Below, piece by piece: positions 49,717 through 58,648 of a stretch of 64,000 nt of DNA. Within the stretch, counting starts at the first letter, position 1. The number at the start of each line of letters is the position of its first letter. The DNA is from Bradyrhizobium sp. 149. GTDB taxonomy: Bacteria; Pseudomonadota; Alphaproteobacteria; Rhizobiales; Xanthobacteraceae. The translations under genes and the position numbers were made by a program. The DNA lies in the NCBI RefSeq assembly GCF_023073915.1, contig NZ_JADPKK010000022.1:186001-250000 (forward strand), read 5' to 3'. The notes under the pieces are model-generated. The model was not told the origin of the DNA. It did no database searches and saw only the letters and a list, made by a program, of their open reading frames with translations.

Positions 49717-50109
49717 ATGGCTCGCGTCACCGTAGAAGATTGTATCGACAAGGTCGACAACCGGTTTGACCTGGTCCTGCTGGCCGCCCACCGTGCCCGC
49801 ATGATTTCGTCTGGTTCACAACTAACGGTTGACCGCGATAACGACAAGAACCCTGTTGTGTCTTTGCGCGAAATTGCCGAGACCACCATTTCGCCGGAGG
49901 ACCTCCGCGAGGAGCTGGTGCACTCGCTGCAGAAGTTCGTCGAGGTCGACGAGCCCGAGCCCGACACTGTGCCGCTGATCGGTTCCGCCGGTGCAAGCGT
50001 GGATGCAGACGATACCGAAGTCGCGGTTGAGCGCATGACGGAAGAGGAGCTCCTGAAGGGTCTCGAAGGCCTCGCGCCGCCCGAGGAGCAGCCCGAGGAG
50101 GACGAGTAA
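49717..50109 (+). CDS. rpoZ: RNA polymerase omega subunit
   Basis: The 130-residue subunit helps fold beta-prime and takes part in ppGpp binding. The conserved domain is MARVTVEDCIDKVDNRFDLV then LLAAHRARMISSG, with PVVSLREIAETTISPEDLRE further on. The C-terminus is acidic and Glu-rich (PPEEQPEEDE). AACGGAG precedes the ATG. A strong terminator separates it from the rsh gene, so although the order rpoZ-rsh is conserved, much of the rpoZ transcription probably ends here. Confidence 0.96.
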   Translation: MARVTVEDCIDKVDNRFDLVLLAAHRARMISSGSQLTVDRDNDKNPVVSLREIAETTISPEDLREELVHSLQKFVEVDEPEPDTVPLIGSAGASVDADDTEVAVERMTEEELLKGLEGLAPPEEQPEEDE

Positions 50110-50148
50110 ATCGTCCTGTCGCGACCATCGACTTCTTGTGATCTTATC

Positions 50149-50181
50149 AAAGGCCCGAACCGTTGTTCGGGCCTTTGCTTT
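50149..50181 (+). terminator. Rho-independent terminator after rpoZ
   Basis: A perfect 12-bp stem AAAGGCCCGAAC/GTTCGGGCCTTT with a CGTT loop, followed by GCTTTT. It starts 39 bp after the rpoZ stop. Confidence 0.9.
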
Positions 50182-50317
50182 TGCTGGCATTTTCGTGGTT
50201 ACAATAGTGTTGTCGGTTCGCGCCTGGCCCTGTCACTGAATTGATCGGACACGCGTGCGATCGGAGCTAAGATGTATACAACGGGCTGTCTCGTGGTCCG
50301 TTTGAAGGCAGGACGGC

Positions 50318-52603
50318 ATGGTATATCGGCGCCGCGGACCAACGCAGATGCAGGCCGCAACCGAATCGGTTGCCGTGGCCCCGACTGCGCCGCTGGCGCG
50401 CCCGGCGAAGCCCCGCGCGCGCATGATGCGTCAATATGACCTCGTCGAGCGCGTCAGGTCCTACAATCCCAACACCAACGAAGACCTGCTGAACCGCGCC
50501 TATGTCTACGCCATGAAGGCGCACGGGTCGCAGACCCGCGCCTCGGGCGACCCGTATTTCTCCCACCCGCTCGAAGTGGCAGCGATCCTCACGGACCTGA
50601 AGCTCGACGACGCCACCATCGTGGCTGCGCTGCTCCACGACACGATCGAGGACACCGAAGCGACACGGGCCGAGATCGACCAGATCTTCGGGCCCGAGAT
50701 CGGCGCGCTGGTCGAGGGCCTGACCAAGCTGAAGCGGCTGGAATTGGTGTCGCGGGAGGCCAAGCAGGCCGAAAACCTGCGCAAATTGTTGCTGGCCATT
50801 GCTGACGATGTCCGCGTGCTGCTGGTGAAGCTCGCCGACCGCCTGCACAACATGCGCACGCTGGACTTCGTGCCGCCGGAGTCGCGACGGCGCATTGCCG
50901 AGGAGACGCTCGACATCTATGCGCCGCTGGCGGGGCGCATGGGCATGCAGGAAATGCGCGAGGAGCTGGAGGATTTGTCCTTCCGGACCCTCGACCCCGA
51001 AGCGTATTCGGTGGTGATGCAGCGGCTCGATGCACTGGCCGAGCGCAACCGCAATCTGATCGGCGAAATCGAGGACCAGCTCTCCAACAATCTGCGCCAC
51101 CGGGGTCTCGGGGCGCGGGTCTATGGCCGCCGCAAGAAGCCATTCTCGATCTGGACCAAGATGGAGCGCAAGTCGGTCGGCTTCGAGCAATTGTCCGACA
51201 TCTTCGGCTTCCGCGTCGTCGTCAACGACATCGAGGCCTGCTATCGCGCGCTCGGCATCGTCCACACAAACTGGCCGGTCGTGCCCGGGCGGTTCAAGGA
51301 CTACATCTCGACGCCGAAGCAGAATGACTACCGCTCGATCCACACCACCGTGATCGGCCCCGGCAACCAGCGCGTCGAGCTGCAGATCCGCACCGAGGCC
51401 ATGGACCAGATCGCCGAGCGCGGCATCGCCGCGCACGTGTTCTACAAGGAAGGCGCGGGCTCGCCGACCGAATTCCTCAAGCGCGAGTCCAATGCGTTTG
51501 CCTGGTTGCGCCACACCATCGGCATCCTCTCGGAGAGCGCCAACCCCGAGGAATTCCTCGAGCACACCAAGCTCGAGCTGTTCCACGACCAGGTGTTCTG
51601 CTTCACCCCGAAGGGCAAGCTGATCGCGCTGCCGCGCCATGCCAACGTGATCGACTTCGCCTATGCCGTGCACACCGACGTCGGCAACAGCGCGGTGGGC
51701 TGCAAGATCAACGGCCAGTTCGCGCCGCTGTCATCGGAACTTCAGAACGGCGACGAGGTCGAGGTGCTGACCTCGGAAGCGCAAGCGGCGCCGCCGTCCG
51801 CCTGGGAAACGCTGGCGGTCACCGGCAAGGCGCGCGCCGCGATCCGCCGCGCCACCAGGACTGCGGTGCGCGATCAATATGTCGGTCTCGGCCGGCGCAT
51901 CGTCGAGCGCCTGTTCGAGCGCGCCAAGATCGAATACGCAGACGACAAGCTCAAGGGCGCGCTGCCGCGACTGGCGCGGACCTCGATCGAGGACGTCATG
52001 GCGGCTGTGGGGCGCGGCGAGATCAAGGCCTCCCACGTCGCGCGTGCGATGTATCCCGATTACAAGGAGGAGCGCATCGCGCGCTACGGCGCCAAGAAGG
52101 GGCTTGCCGCCAAGCTCAAGGAGAAGTCGTCGGAACCGCCGCGCAGCCCGGTCGCGATCCCGATCCGCGGCATCAATTCCGACCTGCCGGTGAAGTTCGC
52201 GCCGAACGGCGGCGCAGTGCCTGGTGATCGCATCGTCGGCATCGTCACGCCGGGCGAGGGCATCACCATCTACCCGATCCAGGCGCCGGCCCTGAAGGAT
52301 TTCGAGGAAGAGCCGGAGCGCTGGCTCGACGTGCGCTGGGACATCGAGGACTCCGCGCCGCAGCGTTTCCCGGCCCGTATCAAGGTCGAGAACGTCAACG
52401 AGCCCGGCGCACTGGCGCAGATCGCGACCGTGATCGCCGAGCACGACGGCAACATCGACAACATCAGCATGCAGCGCCGCTCACCGGACTTCACCGAGAC
52501 GACGATCGATCTCGAAGTCTACGATCTCAAGCATTTGAGCGCCATCCTGGCTCAGCTGCGCGCGAAGGCGGTCGTGGCCCGCGCCGAACGTGTTAATGGA
52601 TAG
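50318..52603 (+). CDS. rsh: Bifunctional (p)ppGpp synthetase/hydrolase
   Basis: The 761-residue enzyme makes and degrades the stringent-response alarmone. The HD hydrolase domain has YFSHPLEVAAILTDLKLDDA and ALLHDTIEDTEATRAEI, with VKLADRLHNMRTLD. The synthetase domain has RKKPFSIWTKMERKSVGFEQ, DIFGFRVVVN and KDYISTPKQNDYRSIHTTVI. TGS (VFCFTPKGKLIALPRHANVI) and C-terminal ACT (VNEPGALAQIATVIAEHDGN) domains follow. Both catalytic domains look intact, as for a single alphaproteobacterial Rsh. GGACGGC precedes ATG 50318. Confidence 0.97.
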   Translation: MVYRRRGPTQMQAATESVAVAPTAPLARPAKPRARMMRQYDLVERVRSYNPNTNEDLLNRAYVYAMKAHGSQTRASGDPYFSHPLEVAAILTDLKLDDATIVAALLHDTIEDTEATRAEIDQIFGPEIGALVEGLTKLKRLELVSREAKQAENLRKLLLAIADDVRVLLVKLADRLHNMRTLDFVPPESRRRIAEETLDIYAPLAGRMGMQEMREELEDLSFRTLDPEAYSVVMQRLDALAERNRNLIGEIEDQLSNNLRHRGLGARVYGRRKKPFSIWTKMERKSVGFEQLSDIFGFRVVVNDIEACYRALGIVHTNWPVVPGRFKDYISTPKQNDYRSIHTTVIGPGNQRVELQIRTEAMDQIAERGIAAHVFYKEGAGSPTEFLKRESNAFAWLRHTIGILSESANPEEFLEHTKLELFHDQVFCFTPKGKLIALPRHANVIDFAYAVHTDVGNSAVGCKINGQFAPLSSELQNGDEVEVLTSEAQAAPPSAWETLAVTGKARAAIRRATRTAVRDQYVGLGRRIVERLFERAKIEYADDKLKGALPRLARTSIEDVMAAVGRGEIKASHVARAMYPDYKEERIARYGAKKGLAAKLKEKSSEPPRSPVAIPIRGINSDLPVKFAPNGGAVPGDRIVGIVTPGEGITIYPIQAPALKDFEEEPERWLDVRWDIEDSAPQRFPARIKVENVNEPGALAQIATVIAEHDGNIDNISMQRRSPDFTETTIDLEVYDLKHLSAILAQLRAKAVVARAERVNG

Positions 52604-52648
52604 ACGCCTTCCGTCTGGGTCTGTCCTTATGATTCCGTGAGTCCTGAA

Positions 52649-53401
52649 ATGCCTGCACCTCCGCTCCGCCTCGGCGTCAATATCGACCATGTCGCGACCC
52701 TGCGTAACGCGCGCGGCGGCCGCAATCCCGATCCGGTGCGCGCGGCGCTGCTGGCGATCGAGGCCGGCGCCGACGGCATCACCGCTCATCTGCGCGAGGA
52801 TCGCCGGCACATCCGCGACCAGGACATGGCGCGGCTGAAGGCCGAGATCTCCAAGCCGCTCAATTTCGAGATGGCGGCGACCGACGACATGATGCGCATT
52901 TCGCTCGCCACCAAGCCGAACGCGGTGTGCCTCGTGCCGGAGCGGCGCCAGGAGGTGACGACCGAAGGCGGGCTCGACGTCGTCGGCCAGCACAATGCGC
53001 TGGCGCCCTATATCGCGCGGCTGAACGATGCCGGCATCCGGGTGTCGCTGTTCATCGCGGCCGATCCCGCCCAGATCGAGATGGCGGCGCGGCTGCGCGC
53101 GCCCGTGATCGAAATCCACACCGGCGCCTGGTGCGACGCTGTCGTCGATGGCCACGCCGACAAGGCCGAGGCCGAATGGCAACGGATCGTGGCGGGAGTG
53201 AAGCTCGCGAAGAAAGCGGGGCTGGAGGTTCACGCCGGACACGGGCTCGACTACGCAACGGCGGAGACGATCGCCGGCTTGCCGGAGATCATGGAGCTGA
53301 ACATCGGCTACTACATGATCGGCGAAGCCCTGTTCGTCGGTCTCGCCGAGACGGTGCGCAGCATGCGCGCGGCGATGGAACGCGGCCGGAGCCGGGCATG
53401 A
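52649..53401 (+). CDS. pdxJ: Pyridoxine 5'-phosphate synthase
   Basis: A 250-residue TIM-barrel enzyme forming pyridoxine phosphate from 3-amino-2-oxopropyl phosphate and deoxyxylulose phosphate. It begins RLGVNIDHVATLRNARGG, then ADGITAHLREDRRHIRDQDM, VCLVPERRQEVTTEGGLDV, IEIHTGAWCDA and VHAGHGLDYATAETIAGLPE. The ATG at 52649 is preferred to a GTG at 52637. Its stop overlaps the acpS ATG (ATGA). Confidence 0.97.
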   Translation: MPAPPLRLGVNIDHVATLRNARGGRNPDPVRAALLAIEAGADGITAHLREDRRHIRDQDMARLKAEISKPLNFEMAATDDMMRISLATKPNAVCLVPERRQEVTTEGGLDVVGQHNALAPYIARLNDAGIRVSLFIAADPAQIEMAARLRAPVIEIHTGAWCDAVVDGHADKAEAEWQRIVAGVKLAKKAGLEVHAGHGLDYATAETIAGLPEIMELNIGYYMIGEALFVGLAETVRSMRAAMERGRSRA

Positions 53402-53817
53402 TCATCGGCATCGGCTCCGATCTGATCGACATCACCCGCGTCGGCAAGGTGATCGAGCGCCATGGCGAGCGCTTCCTCGATCGCATCTTCACCGCGGCCG
53501 AGCGGGCCAAGGCGGAGCGGCGCGCCAAGAACGAGAAGATGGTGGTGGCAACCTACGCCAAGCGCTTCGCCGCCAAGGAGGCCTGCTCCAAGGCGCTCGG
53601 TACCGGCATAAGGCGCGGCGTCTGGTGGCGCGACATGGGGGTGGTCAACCTGCCGGGAGGACGGCCAACCATGCGATTGACGGGCGGGGCGCTGGCCCGG
53701 CTCCAGGCCCTGACGCCGGAGGGGTTCGAGGCGCAGATCGACCTGTCGATTACCGATGACTGGCCGCTGGCGCAGGCCTTCGTCATTATTTCCGCCGTGC
53801 CGCTGGCCAAACCCTGA
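53398..53817 (+). CDS. acpS: Holo-[acyl-carrier-protein] synthase
   Basis: The 139-residue enzyme transfers 4'-phosphopantetheine from CoA to acyl carrier protein. It begins IIGIGSDLIDITRVGKVIER (Mg-binding Asp), with the second motif FAAKEACSKALGTGIRRGVWW (KEA). It starts in an ATGA overlap with pdxJ. lepB follows after 249 bp. Confidence 0.96.
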   Translation: MIIGIGSDLIDITRVGKVIERHGERFLDRIFTAAERAKAERRAKNEKMVVATYAKRFAAKEACSKALGTGIRRGVWWRDMGVVNLPGGRPTMRLTGGALARLQALTPEGFEAQIDLSITDDWPLAQAFVIISAVPLAKP

Positions 53818-54066
53818 CGATGCTCCGATCATTTTTAAGATTCGTTTTAAAAATCAAATGCTTATACAGTTTTGATGCGTTCCTTGATTGCGCGGCCTCC
53901 GACAACCGTCTAAAAGTCCGCGGACGCAAATCAGGCTGGGCGAATTCGGCTTTACGCCGGAATTGGCCCTCATTATCAGAATCAGGACAATCTCCTTGGG
54001 CCGCGAGCGATGGGCTGTTCGCGGAAGGAGGGCGCGCTGTGACCGCCGGCCGGAATTGAGAGAGCA

Positions 54067-54828
54067 ATGAGCGTGACTTCCTCGAAAACTGAGAGCGGCG
54101 TCGGCGAGACGATCCGGGTCGTGATCCATGCTCTCCTGATCGCGCTCGTGATCCGCACCTTCCTGTTCCAGCCGTTCAACATCCCATCCGGCTCGATGAA
54201 GGCGACGCTGCTGGTCGGCGACTATCTGTTCGTCTCGAAATATTCCTACGGATATAGCCACTACTCGATCCCGTTCTCGCCGCCGCTGTTCTCCGGGCGG
54301 ATCTGGGGCTCGGACCCGGACCGCGGCGACATCGTCGTATTCCGCCTGCCGAAGGACGATTCCACCGACTACATCAAGCGCGTGATCGGCCTTCCCGGCG
54401 ACCGCGTCCAGATGCGGGACGGGCTGCTCTATATCAACGACACGCCGGTCGAGCGGCAGCGCATGAGCGAATTTGTCGGCGAGGATCCCTGCGGCTCCGA
54501 AGGCGGTGGTGTCTCCCGGGTGAAGCGCTGGAAGGAAACGCTGCCGAACGGCGTGTCTTACGAGACGCTGGACTGCGCCGACAATGGCTATGTGGACAAC
54601 ACCAACGTCTACACCGTGCCGACCGGCCATTTCTTCATGATGGGCGACAATCGCGACAACTCCACCGACAGCCGCTTCCTCGGTCAGGTCGGCTACGTGC
54701 CGCAGGAGAATTTGATCGGGCGCGCCCAGATGATCTTCTTCTCGATCGCCGAAGGCGAGCATGCCTGGATGTTCTGGCGCTGGCCGTGGGCGGTGCGCTG
54801 GACTCGCTTCTTCAAAATCGTTCGATGA
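54067..54828 (+). CDS. lepB: Signal peptidase I
   Basis: The 253-residue inner-membrane serine protease removes signal peptides from exported proteins. One N-terminal transmembrane helix (IRVVIHALLIALVIRTFLF) leads to the catalytic Ser43 in FNIPSGSMKATLL, and Lys104 is in DYIKRVIGLPGDRVQM. The GDNRDNSTDSRFLGQVGYVP box completes the family signature. The stop overlaps the rnc ATG. The upstream 249-bp gap is long enough for an own promoter. Confidence 0.97.
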   Translation: MSVTSSKTESGVGETIRVVIHALLIALVIRTFLFQPFNIPSGSMKATLLVGDYLFVSKYSYGYSHYSIPFSPPLFSGRIWGSDPDRGDIVVFRLPKDDSTDYIKRVIGLPGDRVQMRDGLLYINDTPVERQRMSEFVGEDPCGSEGGGVSRVKRWKETLPNGVSYETLDCADNGYVDNTNVYTVPTGHFFMMGDNRDNSTDSRFLGQVGYVPQENLIGRAQMIFFSIAEGEHAWMFWRWPWAVRWTRFFKIVR

Positions 54829-55661
54829 AAGACGAAGCCAAGGACATCGCGACCCAGCCGACCGAGGCTCAAGCGGGCCCCGACGGCGAAGCTGCGACCA
54901 AGGCCCTTGAGATCAAGCCGCCTGCAAAGAAGAAGCGGGTGCGGAGCAGCAAGGCCAGGGGTCCGGATGCGAACGCGGGGCTCGAGGCGCGCATCGGCTA
55001 CAGCTTTGCCGATCCGAACCTCTTGATGCAAGGCATCACGCATGTCTCCGCGCTGAAGTCCGGGCGCAAGCGCGGCGACAGCTACCAGCGGCTGGAATTC
55101 CTCGGCGACCACGTGCTCGGGCTCGTCGTCTCCGACATGCTCTATCACGCGTTCCCGAACGCCGACGAAGGCGAGATGTCCAAGCGACTTGCTGAACTGG
55201 TGCGCAAGGAGAGCTGCGCCGATGTCGCCAAGTCGCTCGGTCTGCTCGACGACATCAAGCTCGGGTCGGTCGGTCCCAGCGCCGACGCGCGCTTGCGCAA
55301 GAGCGTGCTCGGCGACATCTGCGAGGCCGTGATCGGCGCCGTCTTCCTCGACGGCGGCTACGCGGCGGCGGCCGACTTCGTCAAGCGCAACTGGACCGAG
55401 CGCATGCACAAGCCGCGGCGTCCCTTGCGCGATCCCAAGACCGTTCTCCAGGAATGGGCGCAGGGCAAGGGATTGCCGACGCCGGTCTACCGCGAGGTCG
55501 AGCGCACCGGCCCGCATCATGATCCGCAATTCCGTGTCGCGGTCGACCTGCCGGGGCTGGCGCCGGCTGAAGGCATCGGCGGCAGCAAGCGCGCGGCAGA
55601 GAAAGTGGCAGCTTCAGTGATGATCGAACGTGAAGGCGTTGGCGGCGGCAATGACGGTTGA
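54825..55661 (+). CDS. rnc: Ribonuclease III
   Basis: A 278-residue double-strand-specific endoribonuclease that processes rRNA and mRNA. After a basic N-terminal extension of about 50 residues, the catalytic signature is QRLEFLGDHVLGLVVSD (Glu91, Asp95), with the second acidic set in LGDICEAVIGAVFLDGGY. The C-terminal dsRNA-binding domain is present (PKTVLQEWAQGKGLPTPVYR to GGSKRAAEKVAASVMI). It starts in an ATGA overlap with lepB and overlaps era by 11 bp. Confidence 0.97.
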   Translation: MKDEAKDIATQPTEAQAGPDGEAATKALEIKPPAKKKRVRSSKARGPDANAGLEARIGYSFADPNLLMQGITHVSALKSGRKRGDSYQRLEFLGDHVLGLVVSDMLYHAFPNADEGEMSKRLAELVRKESCADVAKSLGLLDDIKLGSVGPSADARLRKSVLGDICEAVIGAVFLDGGYAAAADFVKRNWTERMHKPRRPLRDPKTVLQEWAQGKGLPTPVYREVERTGPHHDPQFRVAVDLPGLAPAEGIGGSKRAAEKVAASVMIEREGVGGGNDG

Positions 55662-56577
55662 AGCAAGCGGCGAGGCGCCCACTGCTACGCGCTGCGGCTT
55701 CGTCGCGCTGATCGGCGCGCCGAACGTCGGCAAATCCACGCTGGTCAATGCGCTGGTCGGAGCCAAGGTCACGATCGTCTCGCGCAAGGTGCAGACCACG
55801 CGCGCGCTGATCCGCGGCATCGTGATCGAGAACAACGCGCAGATCATCCTGGTCGATACGCCCGGCATCTTCCTGCCCAAGCGCCGGCTCGACCGCGCCA
55901 TGGTCTCGACCGCCTGGAGCGGCGCGCATGACGCCGACCTCGTCTGCGTGCTGCTGGATGCCAAGGCCGGCATCGACGAGGAAGCAGAGGCGATCCTCAC
56001 CAAGCTCGCCAGCGTCAAGCACGAGAAGATTCTGGTCATCAACAAGGTCGATCTGGTCCAGCGCGAGAAGCTGCTGGCGCTGGCGCAGGCCGCCAACGAG
56101 CGCATGGCGTTTGCAAGGACCTTCATGATCGCGGCGATCTCCGGCGACGGCGTCGACGATCTCAGGCATACACTGGCCGAGATCGTGCCGCCGGGGCCGT
56201 TCCTCTATCCCGAAGACCAGATGTCGGATGCGCCGATGCGGCAGCTTGCGGCCGAGATCACGCGCGAGAAGATCTTTCGCAAGCTGCACCAGGAATTGCC
56301 CTACCAGTCCACGGTCGAGACCGACAAGTGGGAGGAGCGCAAGGACAAGTCGGTGCGCATCGAGCAGACGATCTTCGTCGAGCGCGAAAGCCAGCGCAAG
56401 ATCGTGCTCGGCGCGGGTGGCGCCACCATCAAGTCGATCGGCGCGGACTCGCGCAAGGAACTCGGCGAGATCCTGGGTGTGCCGGTGCATCTGTTCCTGT
56501 TCGTCAAGGTGCGCGAGAACTGGGGCGACGATCCCGATCGCTACCGCGAGATGGGCCTGGAATTTCCCAGAGAATAA
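55651..56577 (+). CDS. era: GTPase Era
   Basis: The 308-residue GTPase binds the 3' end of 16S rRNA during small-subunit maturation. G1 is GAPNVGKST (22-30), G3 is VDTPGIFLPKRRLDRAMV, and G4 is VINKVDLV. The C-terminal KH domain includes VERESQRKIVLGAGGATIKS and IGADSRKELGEILGVPVHLF. The ATG at 55651 lies inside rnc, so the two are coupled. It is 21 bp from the next gene. Confidence 0.97.
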   Translation: MTVEASGEAPTATRCGFVALIGAPNVGKSTLVNALVGAKVTIVSRKVQTTRALIRGIVIENNAQIILVDTPGIFLPKRRLDRAMVSTAWSGAHDADLVCVLLDAKAGIDEEAEAILTKLASVKHEKILVINKVDLVQREKLLALAQAANERMAFARTFMIAAISGDGVDDLRHTLAEIVPPGPFLYPEDQMSDAPMRQLAAEITREKIFRKLHQELPYQSTVETDKWEERKDKSVRIEQTIFVERESQRKIVLGAGGATIKSIGADSRKELGEILGVPVHLFLFVKVRENWGDDPDRYREMGLEFPRE

Positions 56578-56598
56578 CCAAGAAAAGATCGGTCATCG

Positions 56599-56979
56599 AT
56601 GAGCGTACCCAGCAACGTACGGCGCTTCGAAGCGCTGCTCTATGCATCGTTGATGCTGGACGCCCTGTCGGTCGCTGTGCAGGATCGCACGCCCAAAGCT
56701 GAGATGACCGAGCAGATGATCATGATGGGGACGCTGCTCGCCGGCGGCATGATCCTGCTGCTGGTCTATTTCGTCTGGCTCGCTGCGCGCTGGCGCAAGA
56801 ACTGGCCGCGCTGGGTGCTGGCGGCAGCGCTGGTGCTGTCGGTGATCTCGCTCGGCCAGATCATCGGCGCGAAGGGCATGGAGCTCGACAGCGCCATCGA
56901 GATCGTCTCCTGCGTGCTGACGGCGATGGGATTGTATTTCTCGTTCAGCGGCGATGCACAGGGCTGGTTCAACGCGTGA
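56599..56979 (+). CDS. Conserved four-span membrane protein
   Basis: The 126-residue product has hydrophobic segments LLYASLMLDALSVAV, LLAGGMILLLVYFVWLAA, WVLAAALVLSVISLGQIIG and VLTAMGLYFSF. Its fold resembles small four-helix integral proteins of unknown function. It lies 21 bp after era in the same direction, so is probably cotranscribed. No function is inferred. Confidence 0.8.
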   Translation: MSVPSNVRRFEALLYASLMLDALSVAVQDRTPKAEMTEQMIMMGTLLAGGMILLLVYFVWLAARWRKNWPRWVLAAALVLSVISLGQIIGAKGMELDSAIEIVSCVLTAMGLYFSFSGDAQGWFNA

Positions 56980-57009
56980 GGATTCGCGCTTTGCGCGGTT
57001 GATCAAATT

Positions 57010-57035
57010 GGTGGGCACGCTTCGCTTTGCCCACC
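57010..57035. repeat. Short palindrome (GGTGGGCA-CGCTTCGCTT-TGCCCACC)
   Basis: An 8-bp perfect inverted repeat with a 10-nt loop, followed by CTACG. It lies between the membrane-protein gene and recO. No T-tract follows. Confidence 0.6.
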
Positions 57036-57068
57036 CTACGATCGCCTGAAATGCGCTAGACTTCGCAC

Positions 57069-57821
57069 ATGGAATGGACCGACGAAGGCATCGTGCTGGG
57101 GGTGCGGCGGCATGGCGAGAGCAGCGCCATTGTCGAGCTGCTGACCCGCGCGCACGGCCGCCATCTCGGTCTCGTCCGCGGCGGCGCCGGATCGCGGATG
57201 CGGCCGCTGCTGCAGCCCGGCAACAGCCTCAGCCTGGTGTGGCGGGCGCGGCTCGACGAGCATCTCGGCACCTATGCCATCGAGGGCCTCAAGCTGCGCG
57301 CGGCGACGCTGCTGGGATCATCCCACGGCGTCTACGGCATCACTCATCTCGCCTCGATTGCGCGGTTGCTGCCGGAGCGCGATCCGCACGAAAACATCTT
57401 GGCGCTGCTCGAACATTCGCTGGACGATTTCGACGACATCGGCAGCGCCGCCGTGCATCTGATCCATTTCGAGCTGGCGATGCTCGCTGAGCTCGGCTTC
57501 GGGTTGGCGCTGGAAAACTGCGCGGTGACCGGGGAGACCACTGATCTGATCTATGTCTCGCCGAAGTCTGGCGCCGCGGTGTCACGCGGGGCGGGCGAGC
57601 CGTGGCGCGACCGCCTTTTGCGGCTGCCGCCGTTCCTGCGCCAGGGCGAGGTGCACAGCGACCTCACCGACGAGGATCTCCAGGACGGCTTTCGACTGAC
57701 CGGCCTGTTCCTGCTGCGCCACGTGCTGGAGCCGCGCGGGCAAGGCCATTCCGACGCGCGGGCAGGCTTCATCAACGCGCTGACGCGACAGCAGGCCAAG
57801 ACCGCGATTCACGCGCCATGA
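57069..57821 (+). CDS. recO: DNA repair protein RecO
   Basis: A 250-residue recombination mediator that helps load RecA on gapped DNA. The OB-fold N-terminus reads EWTDEGIVLGVRRHGESSAI and GRHLGLVRGGAGSRMRPLLQ, followed by the helical middle (VYGITHLASIARLLPERDPH). The middle/C-terminal region has FGLALENCAVTGETTDLIYV and SPKSGAAVSRGAG. Downstream, the string leaves housekeeping genes. Confidence 0.95.
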   Translation: MEWTDEGIVLGVRRHGESSAIVELLTRAHGRHLGLVRGGAGSRMRPLLQPGNSLSLVWRARLDEHLGTYAIEGLKLRAATLLGSSHGVYGITHLASIARLLPERDPHENILALLEHSLDDFDDIGSAAVHLIHFELAMLAELGFGLALENCAVTGETTDLIYVSPKSGAAVSRGAGEPWRDRLLRLPPFLRQGEVHSDLTDEDLQDGFRLTGLFLLRHVLEPRGQGHSDARAGFINALTRQQAKTAIHAP

Positions 57822-57920
57822 GCCTGGCGCGGCTCTGTATTGCTGCAAAAGCGACAGCCTCGATGGAACAAAACCGGGTTTCCTGGACTTGCCCTCGGGG
57901 TTCCAACCGGGGATAGCCTC

Positions 57921-58196
57921 ATGCTGATCAAGGGACTTGTGATTTCGGCAGCGCTTGTCGCGCTGGCGCCGGACGCCCTCGCAGGCGAGCAACCGGGCGT
58001 GTTTCGCCGTGCCTCCTGCACCGTCGTCAGATTTTATGTGGCCAAATATTCGGCTGCGGCAGCAGAGGCATGGGCCCGGTCCAAGGGCGCAACGGAGGTC
58101 GAGATCGAGACGGCCCGGCGTTGCCTGACCAATGCGCCCGTGACAGCGCAGGCCAAAACCCAATCGACCGTGACCGCTGGTTGGGCCGGGCAGTAG
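57921..58196 (+). CDS. Small secreted hypothetical protein
   Basis: The 91-residue protein has a signal peptide (MLIKGLVISAALVALAPDAL, then AG) and a mature region of about 68 residues with two cysteines (RRASCTVVRFYVAKYS and TARRCLTNAPV) that may pair. The mature sequence resembles other alphaproteobacterial small periplasmic proteins with an Ala-rich helix (AKYSAAAAEAWARSKGATEV). GGGGA lies 9 nt before the ATG. It is convergent with the cytochrome operon. Function unknown. Confidence 0.7.
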   Translation: MLIKGLVISAALVALAPDALAGEQPGVFRRASCTVVRFYVAKYSAAAAEAWARSKGATEVEIETARRCLTNAPVTAQAKTQSTVTAGWAGQ

Positions 58197-58254
58197 CCGC
58201 CCACATGGCGCGCCACGGAGCCGTTCGTTGAACGACGTGTCGGCGTCATGACGG

Positions 58255-58629
58255 CTATTTCAGCGTATAGAGAAACGCCGCGATGTCGCGCGCGTCCTTC
58301 TGCGGGATACCCATTGTCGGCATGGCATTGCCCGGCAACGCCCGCTGTGGATCTTCGATCCAGTCAGCCATGTTGTCCGGGGAGTTCTGGATGTAGCCGG
58401 CGATGTAGGTCCGCGTGCCGATGCGATGCAGGGGCGGGCCGACATTGCCATCTGCTCCCGCAACGCCGGGGATATCGTGACAAGTGCCGCACTGATATTG
58501 TCTGACGAGATCAGTGCCACGACGGGCATCGCCAGTGAAATTGTCCGGGCCCGCAGCCTTGCCTTCGCAGGCGGCGGTCGCCATGGCCAGCAGCGAGGCG
58601 GCTAAGAACCGTGTGCCCGAACTCACCAT
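58255..58629 (-). CDS. Small c-type cytochrome
   Basis: The 124-residue monohaem protein has a signal peptide (TRFLAASLLAMATAACEGKA) with a Cys at the processing point, so it may be a lipoprotein, although the lipobox is imperfect. The haem motif is QCGTCHDIPG, and the Met ligand lies in NAMPTMGIPQKDARD. The protein resembles class I cytochromes that pass electrons to oxidases. GGAGCAG precedes the ATG. It follows the larger cytochrome by 19 bp, fitting an electron-transfer role in the dehydrogenase module. Confidence 0.88.
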   Translation of the reverse strand: MVSSGTRFLAASLLAMATAACEGKAAGPDNFTGDARRGTDLVRQYQCGTCHDIPGVAGADGNVGPPLHRIGTRTYIAGYIQNSPDNMADWIEDPQRALPGNAMPTMGIPQKDARDIAAFLYTLK

Positions 58630-58648
58630 CGGCTGCTCCGCTTACCCG

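Noticed and set aside
50267..51673. A 468-residue minus-strand frame across rsh
   Set aside because: Antisense shadow of the HD and synthetase domains.
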